This document shows positions 10,850 to 23,599 of a DNA stretch of 64,000 bases, piece after piece. The notes under the pieces were generated by a model. It had not been told where the DNA came from. It did no database searches and saw nothing but the letters and a program-made list of their open reading frames with translations. Source of the stretch: Brachypodium distachyon (taxonomy: Eukaryota; Streptophyta; Magnoliopsida; Poales; Poaceae). The first letter of the stretch is position 1; every line of letters starts with the position of its first letter. A program made the translations under genes and the position numbers. The stretch is taken from the NCBI RefSeq assembly GCF_000005505.3, contig NC_016131.3, positions 64,279,355 through 64,343,354 on the forward strand, written 5' to 3'.

Positions 10850-11048
10850 GTTTGTTTCTTCCTAGATCATATAATCTAGCGTATGGTCCAATGGTAGTAT
10901 TATAAAAGATCACCCAAGATGCCAAAATAATCTGAAATAATCATCTCCTGGGCAGCTTATTTCAGATTATTTTGGTATCTAGGGTGGTCTTTTACTATGT
11001 TACACTTGGCTCATAAGCTAGATTATATAATCTAGGAGGGAAACAAAC
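10850..11048. mobile_element. Foldback MITE, about 200 bp
   Basis: GTTTGTTTC-TCCTAGAT at the left is matched in inverted form by AGGAGGGAAACAAAC at the right, and the arms keep pairing inwards (GATTATATAATCTAG; CCAAAATAATCTGAAATAA against TTATTTCAGATTATTTTGG). The whole unit can fold into one long hairpin. The target duplication is not clear. Confidence 0.75.
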
Positions 11049-13583
11049 AAGTCCTAAGCTCAACTATCAACTATAGCATCGAGTGCTAACATGAAAATGC
11101 CTGCACACACTACTCTATTACACCTGATGTATCGAAAGTATCTACCAGGTAGCCTATTCCTTGGCGTGTAGATGGAGGGCCGGCGTCGGCGTCGCGGCGG
11201 CACGGTGGAGGCGCGCGGATGGAGGAGGCAGGGCCGTGGAGGCCGGCGGCGGCATCGCGGCGGCGTGGTGGAGGCCGGCGTCGGCGGCGGGAGGCAGTGA
11301 GGGGAGGAGGGGTGGGTCGGGCTGGGCAGGGAGGAGAGAAAGGAGAGGAGGAAGAGAGAAAGGCGGCGGCGGCTAGGCCTGCCTAGCGAGCCTGCTCGGT
11401 TTGTTCTGGGTTCGCTAAGATCGTTATTGTTAGCTATCTGAAAAGAATAGTTCGGCTCGGTTCGTTAGCACTCGTTAAGATCGTTACGGACTCGTTAACA
11501 GAAACAAGCGAGGCTTACGGGGTTGATGACGTACTCTGGTGGTCGCGGTTTCCCATCCCGGACGTCCAGTCTGCTGAAGCACTGGACTGTCACTGCCGCC
11601 GCTCTGCTGCTAGGATTTGGAGAGTTGGCGCCGGTCTGCACCTGGGTTGGGAGAGTTGCCGCTAAAGGCCTACGCCTGGATTGGGAGAGCCGCCGCCTGA
11701 GATTGGGATAGCCGCAGTCGGCATGCGCTTGGGATCGGGAGAACTGCCGCCGGCCTGCGCAAGAGATCGGGAGAACGACGAGACGAAGTGGATGTCGAGA
11801 GGCTGATCGGTTCATTTCCCATTTTTAGCTAGCACATGACGCCCCGGTCTCAAAATGGGCCGCTAGAGCGGCGATGGCTTCATGGGCTATGGGCCGGTAC
11901 ATCGGTGAAGACTAGAGTAGAGACACGAGCTTGTTATGAGCCTAACGAGCGCTCGCCGAACTGCGATAAGATCGTTAACGTTACCGATTTGAACAACAGG
12001 TTCGGTTCGGTTCGAAAATTAACGAACCGAGCTCTTGTCGTACCGAACCACCGAGCGTTCGTTAAGATTAACGGGCTTCGAACTTTTCGTCTAGCCCTAG
12101 CGGCGGCAGGGAGAAGAGAGAGAAAGAAAGGAGGGGGAGAGGGGTAGCGTCTGTTCGGTTTTTATAGGTATCCCGGGTTGGGCCTGAAATGGGTTGGCCC
12201 AAAACAGGGGTTTAGACTTAAAAATCGTCACTATGCCCGTACAACCACTTAAGCGCCAATGTAATTTTGCACTAGTACTAGTGAGTCTTTCCACTCTTTT
12301 GCTCAAAAGTGTGGTGTGATTTTAGAATTAGAAAACAAAAATGGCCCACATATCATTTTCGGACTCGAAACCGAAAACCAGGAAAACCGACTTTTCGGTT
12401 CGGTTTTGATTTTTTTCCGGTTTTCGGTTCGGTTTTGGACATCGTGAATCATGGGTGCGTGTGCCAACGTTGAGCTCACCCGGCGTCAACTAAGCCGGGA
12501 CGAAGAGGGTGGCGTCAGCCCACAAGAGCAGACTCTTGTTGAGCACGCCGGCGACGAGTGTGTTGCCTTCCCCCACTCGCTCTTCCTCGCCGGGCGGCTT
12601 CTTTGCACTGCGCGTGCGCTGATGGAGGAGGTGATGCCTGCCACGGCTGGGCGGTGCGGGAGTGCCCAGAGAAAGCATGGTCGTGGATGCACTGTAGCAT
12701 TGACGTGTGTTTCTCTTCGCTCTACTTTCTCATCCACACCTTGTGGGGCAACTTTGGCTGCTCATTGTTGTTGCTGACCTGCTAAATCATAGTCCTATGT
12801 AGCGAGTAGTTGGACATGGCCCGACATAAACGGTATGCTCCACTCCAGAGTCTAGTCCGACTCGAAGGAACAAGCTTCGGTCGTTCAAAATCCGAGAAAT
12901 TTTGATGGTACCCTAGCGGGATAAAAAATCTTATACGACCGGATCCAGCCCTTCCGGTCCGTGGAGGAGGGCAAGACACGTGGCAAAACTAATTTTGACT
13001 TCCGACTCTAGCCCTTCCGGCTTACCAAATACCAATTCCCACATCAGCTAGTTGGTTTCCAAATTCCAGCCCTCATATATATAGGCTTCATCTCCCAATA
13101 CAATTACCCGGTGGAAAAAAGAATTTTTCGAATCTAATTCACCTTCCTGACCTGATATCTAAGCCTCTCTTCATCTCCCGACCATGATGCGGCAAGATGC
13201 CAATGGTGTAGCAGTAGCTGGACAACGGCAGCTAGCCATGCACCGGTCCGACCAAGGAACAAATACGGCAGCTTCTCCGCCTGTACAACAAATTCTTCCA
13301 TACACTAGGAAGCACATATCCTGTAGAACAATAAAATTCAGAGAGACAAAACTGAACAAAGCATGAACTACTTGAGTCAAGCTCCTGACTGTGTCCAGCA
13401 AACTTTTATTCAGATTGTACATCAATTTCATTTATACACCAAGCAGGACACATCCTATAGCTAGCTAGGACAATATATACAATTCAGATAAGAAGAAAAA
13501 TCAGAAGAAAGCATCAACTAGAGTCTGAATTTCTGATTGTGCCCAGCTACCGGGGTCTACCAGCCGGGAGGGCTGGACCCGGT
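11049..13583. other. Intergenic, GC-rich patches, no recognisable gene
   Basis: 11161-11380 is very GC-rich and purine-rich. Sequences around GATCGTTA and GGTTCGGTTCG recur at 11405-11520, 11960-12075 and 12370-12440, in part inverted, which suggests a decayed transposon. Open frames here are GC-driven and show no family signature. Confidence 0.4.
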
Positions 13584-13684
13584 GGCATATCTCGGCTCGG
13601 ATCCCTAGCAAATTCGAACACGTCTAGAGGATTTGGCATATCGGTTCGGATCCGTCGCAAATTCGAACACGTCTAGAGGATTTG
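13584..13684. repeat. Tandem repeat, 51-bp unit, two copies
   Basis: GGCATATCTCGGCTCGGATC begins at 13584 and GGCATATCGGTTCGGATCCG at 13635; both continue with AAATTCGAACACGTCTAGAG. A third partial start follows at about 13685. Confidence 0.8.
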
Positions 13685-13829
13685 CCATATGCATCTCCGG
13701 CTGCCTGTATAACTTGGGCAATCGCCCGATATATAGTCCGCGATCCCGGCCCGCTTTATCAATTCCTAACGCCCGGCCGGGAGATAACTAGCACGCGGCG
13801 AGATCGATAGCGAAACCGCTACTAAAACG

Positions 13830-13997
13830 ATGTCCAAGCGGCGCAGATCCGACGACGATGGCGAACCAAGATCCAGGCGCCATCTTCACTTGGTGGTGGA
13901 CGACTGGGCCAAGGGGTTCAGCATATACAAGGTGGACGTATCGGGCTTCCACAGCACCGTCCCCGGCGCCGACTTGGACTCGCACTACCTGTTTTAG
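13830..13997 (+). pseudogene. Short truncated ORF of a grass DDW-motif family
   Basis: ATG to TAG, 55 codons. The product starts MSKRRRSDDDGE and then reads LHLVVDDWAKGFSIYKVDVS. This resembles the N-terminus of a large grass family (DUF1618-like), where a basic Ser-rich leader is followed by a VxDDW-x-x-GYSIxKxD strand. Those proteins are several hundred residues long, so this copy is cut by the TAG at 13995. The same frame stays open after it to 14288, but that part is not recognisable. Either a pseudogene or the first exon of a rearranged gene. Confidence 0.45.
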
Positions 13998-14288
13998 ATG
14001 ACGACGTTTAGGCTCTGCTACAACAAGGATGGGGGACTGCGAGCGAAGACGCGCCGGGCTTGCTCTTACATGATGCCCTGCAGCCCTGGGGATCAAATTC
14101 TTCCAATTGGCGTGTGTTTGGGATATGATATGCTCGCCTTGAAGCTTCTCCACGTGAAATTGTCTTTTCTTATATTAGATGGATTCTGTGTTTTAATCTT
14201 ATGTATGAAAACCTGTTGTAGGGGAACCTGCCTTCCATGTGTGCCTTCATCACCTTTCCAGATGATTATGCTGATGATATGCTCATGA

Positions 14289-16389
14289 TAGTGATATAGA
14301 GATTTTAGCACAGCAAGAAAATTGAAAAACATGCATGTACACCTTTAAGAAATTTTTTAAACTATTGTATTGCATGTTTTATTCTGATTTAAAGAGTTAC
14401 AGTCAATTTAATAATTAGGTTCTGATCTATTTTGGTTTATCAATTCACTTTACAATTTTTTTCTCACCCCAGAATTTTGATGACTAGAAACAAACTCTGA
14501 CTGAACTGGTCTCTCTGACTCAACTTGATTGGAATTCTGGTTCTGGATATCTGAGTGCCAACTATCTAGATAATTGGGATTTATCTCTAGTGACTGTTGC
14601 ATCTGGAGATTAAGGAATTGCTAGGCAGAAGTGTTTTACTAACCATCTAATGGTGACACTAAATACACTACTCTGTAAAGTGGTACAGCTAACGTTATGG
14701 TTCTAAGCTTTGGAATTCCTGGAACTAATCAATTTCTTGGCATGGTTACTTCTGTAGTCAGGTCAAGCTTACAATGCTTAACCAAAAAGGCTACTAAATC
14801 GGGGAGGAAAGCATCCAGATGCAAAATCTGTTATTGGTCTTTTGGACTCTAGTCACACTACACTGAAAACAGAAGACATGCTACAGGAGCTTGCTACCTC
14901 TTTATCAAAGAACCTACATGCTACAATCTCTCTGATCTCCAGGTTGTGAGATTCAGTTTGTGTTAATCTTTGTATTTTATGAGGACTGGTAGGCAAACAA
15001 AACATACAGGTATAGAGCAACCATCACGAATAAATTTTAGTCTATCAAGAATTGGTTTCTAGATATAACTCCTCTGTTTTTGTATCTAAACATGTCAGCA
15101 AACAGAAACACACATAAACAACTATGTCCCTACCTCCAGGTGAATTATATCTTCAAATAATAAAATTGTCTAGACAGCTATGTACTTGTACAGAAACTTG
15201 ACATATGCAGATATGCTACTCCAGTACATCCATTAAGCCTGTTGTTGCTAATCGTACCACACTACAGATCAGTTCTACTCAACAAGCATACAACCAGAGC
15301 ATATATATGTATAAAGCAACACCACCTTAATTCTAAGCAATCAAGGATTTGGTGACCAATTGCAGTTCTCAGATCAGACATAAGCTTGTGTGCTGAACAT
15401 ACATATTCCCAGATTTTACTCTTTAATAGATCTAATTATTTTCTAATTATTTTCTCAGATTATACACAAGGCCTGAAACTGATTTATCAGTGCTCCTGTT
15501 TGCATGCATACACTGGTCTTATTTAATTGACCAAGCCATCCAAGTGGGTACTTAACCATTAGAAAGAATCCTTACTTGACATGTTAGTAAACTACAAGAA
15601 ATAAGCCCTCTTTCCCTCGATCTCTAACTCGTTTTCTTTGTAGCTTAAATTTCTCAAAGGTTCGCCTGCACTCTCTCCCTCGCTGGACAAAACCGAATCT
15701 ACAATACAATCGGCCCTTGCTTTCTTTGCTGTTTGCTCCTTGGTCAGCTAATGGTAACAGTAAGCATCTGAAGGAATTAGTCTTCTGCTGTAAACCCAAA
15801 AACCTGACAGAGCAACAAACACCTCACTTGGTTCTACAGGAACAAAAAATTAACTCAAGCTGAGGTTCCCCTTAACCCCTCTTCAAACACCAAAACAACA
15901 CACAATCATAAACTTAAACTTGAGTTATCAAACATAAACTCTGTCAACGACTAAGAGATTAAAAATATAATTTTCTTTTTTGAAAGTTAAAATATAATTT
16001 TCTCTTAACGTTTTGATGATATTCTCTTTTCTATCTAAAAAGACGAAACTGAAATGATTATCAATCGAATTTGAATAAGCACATGCAAAAGACTCCCTCA
16101 ACTCGTAAATTCCATTTCTGAATCAGAACGGTTATGTACTTCACACACATACTTTCTTTTTTATTCCCATTCAATTACAACAGCGAGGAAGATACATAAT
16201 GAACCATCAGCAGCATTAATCAAAACCACTCTTTGACAAGTACAAAAGCATATACTTCTGAAATCCACGTACGCCTGGCTCAGTGCTGTCTTGTCACAAC
16301 TAGACAGGTTGGAGCACATTTTATTTCAACCCGGAAGAAAACACGCAATATAAGAAGACCATAAATTTATATGTTTCATCTTGATTTAT
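14289..16389. other. Intergenic, AT-rich, no gene seen
   Basis: No open frame with family signal and no transposon ends were recognised. The last few hundred bases are likely the 3' UTR and downstream flank of PR10 copy 3. Confidence 0.5.
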
Positions 16390-16938
16390 TTAGTTGTAAG
16401 CGTCCGGGCTGGCAACGAGGTAAGTCTCGGCAGCCTTGAAGATTGCGGTGACGGAGTCCTTGGCCTTGGTGATCTCATCTTTGACCTCGACGCCCGGCAG
16501 CAGCTTGTAAGTCGAGTCCACCTTCACCACACTCCCGCCGTTGGCCGACGGCTCCACCTTGATGTTTGAGGTTGCCGTCTCGATTGCCACGCCGATGCCG
16601 CCGCCTTCGATGAGGGTCGACTTGCACTCGCACTTGTCCGCGTCCACGAAGTCGAGCCTCTCCTTCATGAAGCTGAAGGGCATGACTGCAAGAGCAATTT
16701 CAACATTACACACTGTGCAACAGTTCGACTCTTTACCCACTCAAGTTTTTCAGTGACATGGTTTGCATGTGGCACACTGGTGAGTCTAAGAGTACGTACC
16801 TGAGGTGAAGTTAAACTGCCTGACGCTGCCGATGCTGCCTTCTCCCTCGACGGGGTGGGCGCTGGCGACGATGTGTGGCGCGAGCTTGGGGGCCAGGCTG
16901 TGCCAGTCCATGACATCGGCACGGAACAGACGCGCTGC
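16390..16938 (-). pseudogene. PR10/Bet v 1-like gene, copy 3, 5' end lost
   Basis: Exon 2 (16685-16390, 296 nt) is open and nearly the same as copy 4. The intron keeps GT-AG ends. Exon 1 survives from 16800 to about 16938 (139 of the expected 187 nt), beginning within the codons for AARLFRADVMDWH. The first 16 codons, the ATG, the leader and the TATA box are missing; the sequence passes straight into LTR sequence of the gypsy element at 16940. The likely promoter side of this gene is found 17 kb away, right of the element. Without start or promoter it cannot make a normal product, though everything that remains is undamaged, so the break is fairly recent. Confidence 0.85.
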
Positions 16939-16939
16939 A

Positions 16940-17568
16940 TAGATCTCGGCCCGTGCCGAAATTCCTCAACGGTCTTATCCTGACCACGCGGCGCAAAGAA
17001 AAGCAACGTCATCATTATCGCGGGAAAAACAGTCACTGCTTACGTATCGGTGTCAGGCGACTGCGCAAAAGAAGCGACGAAAGAGAATCTCTGACGGGAG
17101 CCGCCAGAGGTCAACAGTACTTGTTGCAGGGTGTCAAGGAAAGTAAAGTTGTCTTGTCCACTGCGGTGCCACCCGGAGGGAACCAAGCCGCGTGCCCGAC
17201 GGGGAACAAGGAAGATGATGTTTGTACTCGGCCCACATGTCGGTGTGACATGGGCGGCCTATAAATAGAGCACTACCCCCCTCTATGGAGAAAGAGCACT
17301 TAGGCATCTAGGGTTTTCCCATTTTTATTCTTCTTCCTCAAGAATACAGCTCAAAGAGCGCCATTGTAAGAGCTTGTCTATCTCGGCTAATACAACAAAG
17401 TAGGAGTAGGAGTCTTACCTCGGCAAGAGGCTCCAAACCTGGGTAAATTGCTGTGTGCTCGTGTGTTTGTGCGTGTTTCCCTTCACGTCCCTCCTCCTCC
17501 GGTTCCTCCTTTGTCCATCGGACTCAAGTTAAGCCATCCTATGGCATCTGTCGTGACACCAACCACGA
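16940..17568 (+). repeat. Left LTR, 5'-truncated by about 181 bases
   Basis: Starts at TAGATCTCGGCCC, equal to position 33685 in the right LTR, so the first 181 bases of the LTR (from TGTCGGGGGG) are missing. It joins directly to PR10 copy 3 exon 1. Confidence 0.85.
17260..17267 (+). promoter_or_regulatory. LTR TATA box (left copy)
   Basis: TATAAATA within GGCCTATAAATAGAGCACTA, identical in both LTRs; probable Pol II promoter of the element. Confidence 0.65.
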
Positions 17569-17570
17569 CG

Positions 17571-17590
17571 GTGGGCGCCCACCGTGGGGC
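17571..17590 (+). other. Probable tRNA primer binding site
   Basis: GTGGGCGCCCACCGTGGGGC lies just after the left LTR. The GGCGCCCACCGTGGGG text is typical of Tat-type grass elements. The primer tRNA was not matched here. Confidence 0.45.
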
Positions 17591-20500
17591 CAGCAGCGGC
17601 GCTGGCTGGAGTCTTCATCCGGACGGGAAGCTTTCTCGCCACCGGAGAGCGCGTGGTCTCCGGTTTGGTCCAGAGATTCGGCTCTCTGGGCTTCATCGAC
17701 AACAACGCGGGTTGTTTCAACGACACACCGCTTCCTTGCGAGGGCCGCTTCATCAACTTCGGCATGCACGAGGTTTATGTTGCCACTGACAGCCCCTGCA
17801 GGTACCCAGAGCAGGTGGTGGTGGCCGAAAACCCCCCCGCCGTCTGCACGGTCCGCGGCCAGCATGTTGACTGTGTAACAGCCCGAGAGCAACACTTTAC
17901 ATTTAAGCCCTTGTTGGACCTGTTTGTAATTTAAATATTGTTGTTGTGTCATTTTACATTTGCATCCATGCCATGTCATCCCTTCTTTGCTTTACATAAA
18001 TTTGAAAATTACATTTTAACTTGTGGTTTGAAATATTGTTGTTTGAATTTGCTAGAAGATTCAAATATGAATCATCATTCCTTCTTTGAGTTTGAATTCC
18101 TTTTCCTATATTTTACAAATGTCAATCAAATGGGTTTTGATTTAAACCTTTACCCCATTTGAATATTTCCAAATAGTAGTGCCATATTTGAATTCTCCTA
18201 CTTCTCAACTTTTCAAAATGGTATTTGAAATTTGAATCCAAAAACTATTTGCACAACAGAAAACAGAAAAAGGGAAAAGGAAAAAGAGAAGAAAAAGAAA
18301 AGCTTACCTCTTACTTTCGGCCCGAGTCAGCCTAGCCACCTCGGCCCTTTCTCTTCGCGAGCACCAGTCGCCTCGGCCCAGCTACGCCCGCGCGTGCCCC
18401 GCATTGCGTTTTCCCTCAGCGAAGGCGCCTTCCGCGAAGTAAGCCATCTCTCACAGTCTTCTTCTTCCCTCTGCTTTTCGTCCTCTTACCCGGTGAACCC
18501 CGCGCCACGTCGACGTCAACAGCGACAGGGAGAGCTCCACGCCCCTACTTAAGCCGGGCCGGGCCGCGCCCCTCCTCGCAGCCCTAGCGCCAGGAAAACC
18601 CTAGACGGGTCCTCCTCTCCCTCTTTCTCGCCGCCGCCGTCGCCTCCTTTTTCGAGCCGTGGGCGCCGCCGCGTCACGTCGTCGACTCCGTCGTCTTCGT
18701 CTCCGGCTGACCGCGTCAAAAGAACCGTGAGCGTGTCTGCTTCGTCTACACGCGAGTAATTGCCCGGAGATCAACTGCGTCGTCGCCTAGCTCCTCTTCT
18801 TCAACTCTGGCCGCCGCCGACCCTTCTTCAAATTCCGATGAGCTCCTTCCTCCTCACCGGCGACAGCCTGCTCGGTGAGCTTCGCCTCGTCCTCGCGCAC
18901 CCGTTCCACCTCTCCTCTCCCTTTTTAGTTCACCATAGCCCTAGGTTAGCGACGACCGTGCCGGGACGCCGTCGGCGAGCTCTGCTCCATGCCGCGCCGG
19001 CGCTCCAGCAGAGCTTGTGTGTTGTCCTTCGAGGCAACTTGCTCCCCGTCGAACTTGGAACGAGAAAAGGCATCGCCTTTTTGCTCCCCCGTGCCGCGTG
19101 GTCGCCGCCGACGAGTCACCGCCGTGGCCGCCGCGCGCGCCCGCGAGCCACCGGCGTTTCTCTTTGGTTTAAAAGGGTATGCACCCTATAGCTATCGAGA
19201 TCCGATTCGCAGCCTGACTGGCCGCTTGCTCTGTCCGTTCGCCTAGATCCACGCGTCGCGGGTTCGATCCCTCGCGGTGCGGGATAAAAACCCCAATTTT
19301 TGGAGTTTCACCGGTCACTGACAAGTGGGCCCCACGGACCCACCTGTCAGTTGCCTGGTGCACCACTGCACCGGTGGACTGAGTCCATGCGCCGAGTTTG
19401 TTAGAATTTCTTTTTGGATTTTGTTTAATTGCAGAAAATTGTTTTATCTTGTTTAAATCCTAGTAAATACATGCTAAGTCCAATTTGGGCAAACCATATA
19501 TGTTTTGGAATCATAAAAATGCAAGGAATTTAACTGTGCAATTAGATTTACACTTTGGGGTTTCAAATTTCAAATTTGTCCCAGATTTGAAATTCAAACG
19601 TATGAACTTGTCTAGTCTCTATTTTAAAAACTGGTAGCTCATCTGTAACTAATGTAAACATCAAAGTTGATCCCTGTAACTTGTAGAACACAGTAGCATA
19701 CTTGGTTAGGCCATTTGAGTCCTTTAAAGTTGTTGTTTACTTTAATTAAGCCACCTAATGGTTAACTTTGTTGCTAATGGAATCAATTCGTTTGCATATT
19801 GTTGCATCATGATGTCACATGCCATTTCATGTTGTATTGTGCATTGCACTGTTGATTGTTACCTTATTTGTGTATTCGGTGATTTGGTTCTTTACGATAG
19901 CGACTCCGACTTACTCCGCCGACGATCCGGGTCCCACACTTCTTCGGACCCCCTCTCTCGGTGCCCAGCGACCGAGGATCCAGGCAAGCATCCATTCCTT
20001 GAACATGTTGTTTATACCCAATGCCTCTCTCTCATTCTTGCATTAAGTTACATTCTCGGATCTTGTCACGATGCCTCTAGGATTGCATAACTTTAGTCAG
20101 CTCTACTCACATGCCTGTTGTCTTGTTCCTTATCCTATTACCATGTCACCTGTTTGTTATTGCCCTAGTTGGTCATTAGAAGTTTTGCTTAGCTTGCTAG
20201 TCTAGTGTCCTTACTTGGGGTTATACAATTGCTACATCCACATGCTACTTTCTGTATTTAATTGCAATTATTAAACTGTGACATGTTATGTTACCTGCAC
20301 AAGGCAACGATGGGAGGCCATGCTAACGCATTGGTGCTTTGTTCCATTGGCGCCGACCTAAGGACTGAGTTCTCGTTTTCGCCGACCCAAGAAACTTCGT
20401 GCTAACCGCTCGTGGGAGAATATATGGGTTCCCCCTCGACTTAGTACTTGCTCCTCAGCTCTTCCAGGGGCCACATAGTTCACGCGTTTCATTTGGCATA

Positions 20501-23500
20501 TCGCATATACACTGGTGTTGTGTTGGAGACTTGTTGGTGACCTTGCATTCATATAGGATTGCGGCACTAGTCTGGAGTGGTCATCCTGAGGGCCCTGAAC
20601 CACTACCAGCTGTCCTCGCAACTCTTGAGTCCGTACTACGCTTCGGCCGGGCTCTCGTTTCGGATTACACTCAGTTGGGTGGTCCCCTGGATTAGTTGTG
20701 GGGCTTGGAAACATCGTGTCGCCCAGTCCTGCCAACACACGTCTTTGTGTGTTCCTACTCGAGTGGCAACAAGGGTTGGACGAACGTGTACGGGTAAATT
20801 GGCACACCTTGCAGGGATAAATCTTTCGGAAAGCCGTGTCCGCGGTTATGGACGACTTGGTTGGTCATTACTTGATCGTAGAGAACTTAATCATTTTAAT
20901 CAACTTAATCTCATAAACTTGAGTAGTAATTAGCCTTAATTATGGATATGCTTGAAAACTACTTAAGCGTGCGTGCCTTTGGATCATTTCCTCACGAGGG
21001 GGTGATAAGAGGTTGTGTTTGTTGGTGTTAGTTGTTAGAAGATCACCTCAATTAGTAGACGCTTCTCATCCTCTATTTAGACGATGTCATTAGTGAGTCT
21101 CTCCAGTTATATTGCTGCTGCAAAACCCCACCATATTATCCATCGTTTTGAGACTTGTTGCATATCTAGTTTAGATCTCCCGTAAGTCTTGCTAGTACTT
21201 TGTACTCAGTTGCTTTGCAACGTTGTTTTCTTCAGAGTTCCCAGAGGAGCAGGTGGGTGGTTACTTCGTGGAGTTCAACGACGACAGCTTTGACGTTTAG
21301 CCAGAAGATTCCAGAGCAGGGTTCTGTGAACTTGTGGCGCGCTCTCCTTTCAGTTTCAGCCTCTTAGGCAATAATTGTAACTTGTCCGTACTCGGGCCTA
21401 ATTTGCTTCCGCTGGTGTAATGATGATTGTGGACATGTGTCCGTGAGTTGTTAATAACTTGGTATTTCGCTCCTTGTATGAGCTTGACTTAATCTTGTGT
21501 CTTAGAGTGATGTAATGATATCATTTTGTTCCAACCTGCGGTGAACACATTGCGTGTATGTTGTGAAGTGTTCATCGTAGGGAGGCACTGGGACTTAATT
21601 TATGCGCGAGTTAGCATTTGGGGCTAGATTGCATAAATTCAGTCCCGGGGTCTCACAGACTGCCCCGCTGACCGTGTGGAGGTCATGGTGACGGCTCATG
21701 GTGCCGATGCTGGAAGGGACGTCGCGGGAAGTGGCGTGGTCCCAAACAAATCCGGCAGAACGGCGAAACTCCCCTTGGAGAAGCCGAAAAACATCGCTGC
21801 TCAAGCCGGCACGTCGGCCCTGCCGCCAAAGCCGACCCAGCTCCAAGCCTCCATCGAACGGCTGACCGCGCCGGTGGCGTCGAACGCTAACCCGGCCCAG
21901 CTGCAGGCGGAGTTGGAGTTGGAGCGACAAAAACTGCTGAAGGAAGTTGTCGACGTCGCTCACGCTCGCAACAAATTGAAATTTTGCTCCGTGAGTATAA
22001 CAAAGCCCATGGTCTTAGTTCTACTGCGTTTACTAACCCTAGTCGAGTTGGGAGGTGCGTAACCGTGGCAAGAACTTGAATGCCGAGATGACTAGAGATG
22101 GCAGGGGTGTGCCAGCAGTGTCGGCAAGTTACGCCTCGGCGCTAAAGCCGAAATACCATACCCCTGTCAAGAATCTCAGAGTTGCTGAGGCTGCGGCCGA
22201 AGAGCTGCCGAATCTTACAGGAGAAGCACTCCGACAGCAGCCGCTGCACGTGTAGGAACTGCTCCGCACAGCTAATGAGCAGAATGAGGCATACATGAGA
22301 ATGCACGGCAAACCCGGTGCATCTCAGGTTATTCACTCAGCAGCGGATGACGGAGGCCGAATTGACAAGCAAGCGTCTTCGCCTGGTTGCAAGCAAGACA
22401 AAAGTGTCAATTCTGGCCGGGATAAGCAGCTGATGCATTATGACCCGGCCCTGGCCGAGAAACAGATGGTCAGAAGGGCTGATGACAGCCAGAGTGGCCT
22501 ACGTCCCGGCGACAATCGCCAAGAACAGCAAGAACGTTACTCGTTTCATCATGGACACCGACCTCGGGGTCCGGCACCCAATACTGCTGCAGGTCAGCAG
22601 GGTGTTGGGCGCAACCCCTTGTATCGAGGTGAAGATCGCCGGTATGACTGTTATGATGATGGATACTCGGCCATCGGTAACGAGGGTTATATCAGGCGAG
22701 AGCGTGATAATCTCGGCCCACTCGGAGCTCGAGTTGGGAACAAGCAAGTGTCGCCCCTGGATGCTGGACATCGGCTTGACAGAATTTATCTGCCTGAGCT
22801 TCTGGAGGAGCAAGGCCCTCCGGGACCGCGTTGTTTTGCGCACCGGATCATGAGGGAGAGACCAACCCCGAGTTTCCAGCTGTCCAGGGGTACGAGAACA
22901 TATGACGGCAGTACTAAGCCGGAAGATTGGCTGGAAGACTATGTCACTGCAGTGAGCGTGGCAAGCGGCAACCGCAGATGGGCGGTACGTTATGTACCCC
23001 AGATGCTGGAAGGGCCGGCAAGGATATGGCTGAACAATTTGCCGGAAGGAAGCATCAATTGCTGGATAGACTTTGAAAAAGGTTTTGTCAGCAACTTCAC
23101 TAGCACTTACAAGAGGCCAAATCGCCCTCAGCAGTTGTCCATGTGCAACCAAAGAGACAACGAGACTGACCGGGATTACCTGACAATATGAAACAATCTC
23201 CGCAATTCCTGTGAGGGATAGTGGAATTGCAAGCCATAGCGTGGTTTGCCCAAGGATGCCATCGACAGCATGTTGTGGCAAAAGCTGCAAAGAGAGATGC
23301 CGGCTACCCTATCTGAGATGATCCGGATCGCCGACATGTATGCGCTTGGCGATCCGACTCAGCCGTCGCTGATGCCGGTAGAACCGCAAAGGGAGCAGTC
23401 GACATACAATCCTGTCGAGGCATTCCGGAGGAACGATCATCAAGATGACCGCAACAAGAGAAGGGATAACAGGCCAGATTACCGATATGGGCCAGCCCAT

Positions 23501-23599
23501 GTCACCGCTATTCAGGATCAACCTGATGCCGGCTCGAGCCAGCGTCATAAAACAGGGAATCAACAGTGGGTCAAGAAGGGAGAACAAAAGAAGCCCTAG
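17584..23599 (+). pseudogene. Gypsy gag, interrupted
   Basis: The frame opens at 17584 and is cut at 17873 by the nested solo LTR; after 21662 it goes on in the same phase (21663 completes the codon begun at 17872). Further on, 22295-23190 encodes the capsid-like core with YDGSTKPEDWLEDY and an aromatic-rich region ending RDYLTI, followed by a TGA at 23189-23191. The frame reopens at 23246 and stops at a TAG (23597). A zinc-finger-like C-x2-H...H-x4-C spacing (CRFH and HTTWQC) follows at about 23640-23700. Gag proteins form the particle that packs the element RNA. The early stops are CAA-to-TAG and TGG-to-TGA-type changes, as left by cytosine deamination. Confidence 0.75.
17874..21657. mobile_element. 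Nested 3.78-kb solo LTR with 5-bp target duplication
   Basis: Starts TGTAACAGCCCGAGAG and ends CCCGGGGTCTCACA (TG...CA). GACTG flanks it exactly at 17869-17873 and 21658-21662. No second LTR or internal domain is present. The length fits the long LTRs of non-coding large retrotransposon derivatives (LARD, Sukkula-like) in Triticeae. A GC-rich leader-like region with CCCTAGCGCC and AAAACCCTAGA lies near 18580. Best read as a solo LTR left by recombination between two LTRs after insertion into gag. Confidence 0.85.

Noticed and set aside
12451..12785. Cluster of open frames on both strands near 12.5 kb
   Set aside because: Every frame is open because of base composition; none has a recognisable domain or splice context.
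13171..13431. Minus-strand frame beside the tandem repeat
   Set aside because: Low-complexity and without family signal.
17448..17878. Several overlapping plus and minus frames at the left LTR border
   Set aside because: All but the gag frame from 17584 are shadows; only that one continues in phase after the nested insert.
18232..19366. GC-rich open frames inside the solo LTR as genes
   Set aside because: The region looks like the promoter and leader part of a long LTR; frames are short, overlapping and lack any family motif.
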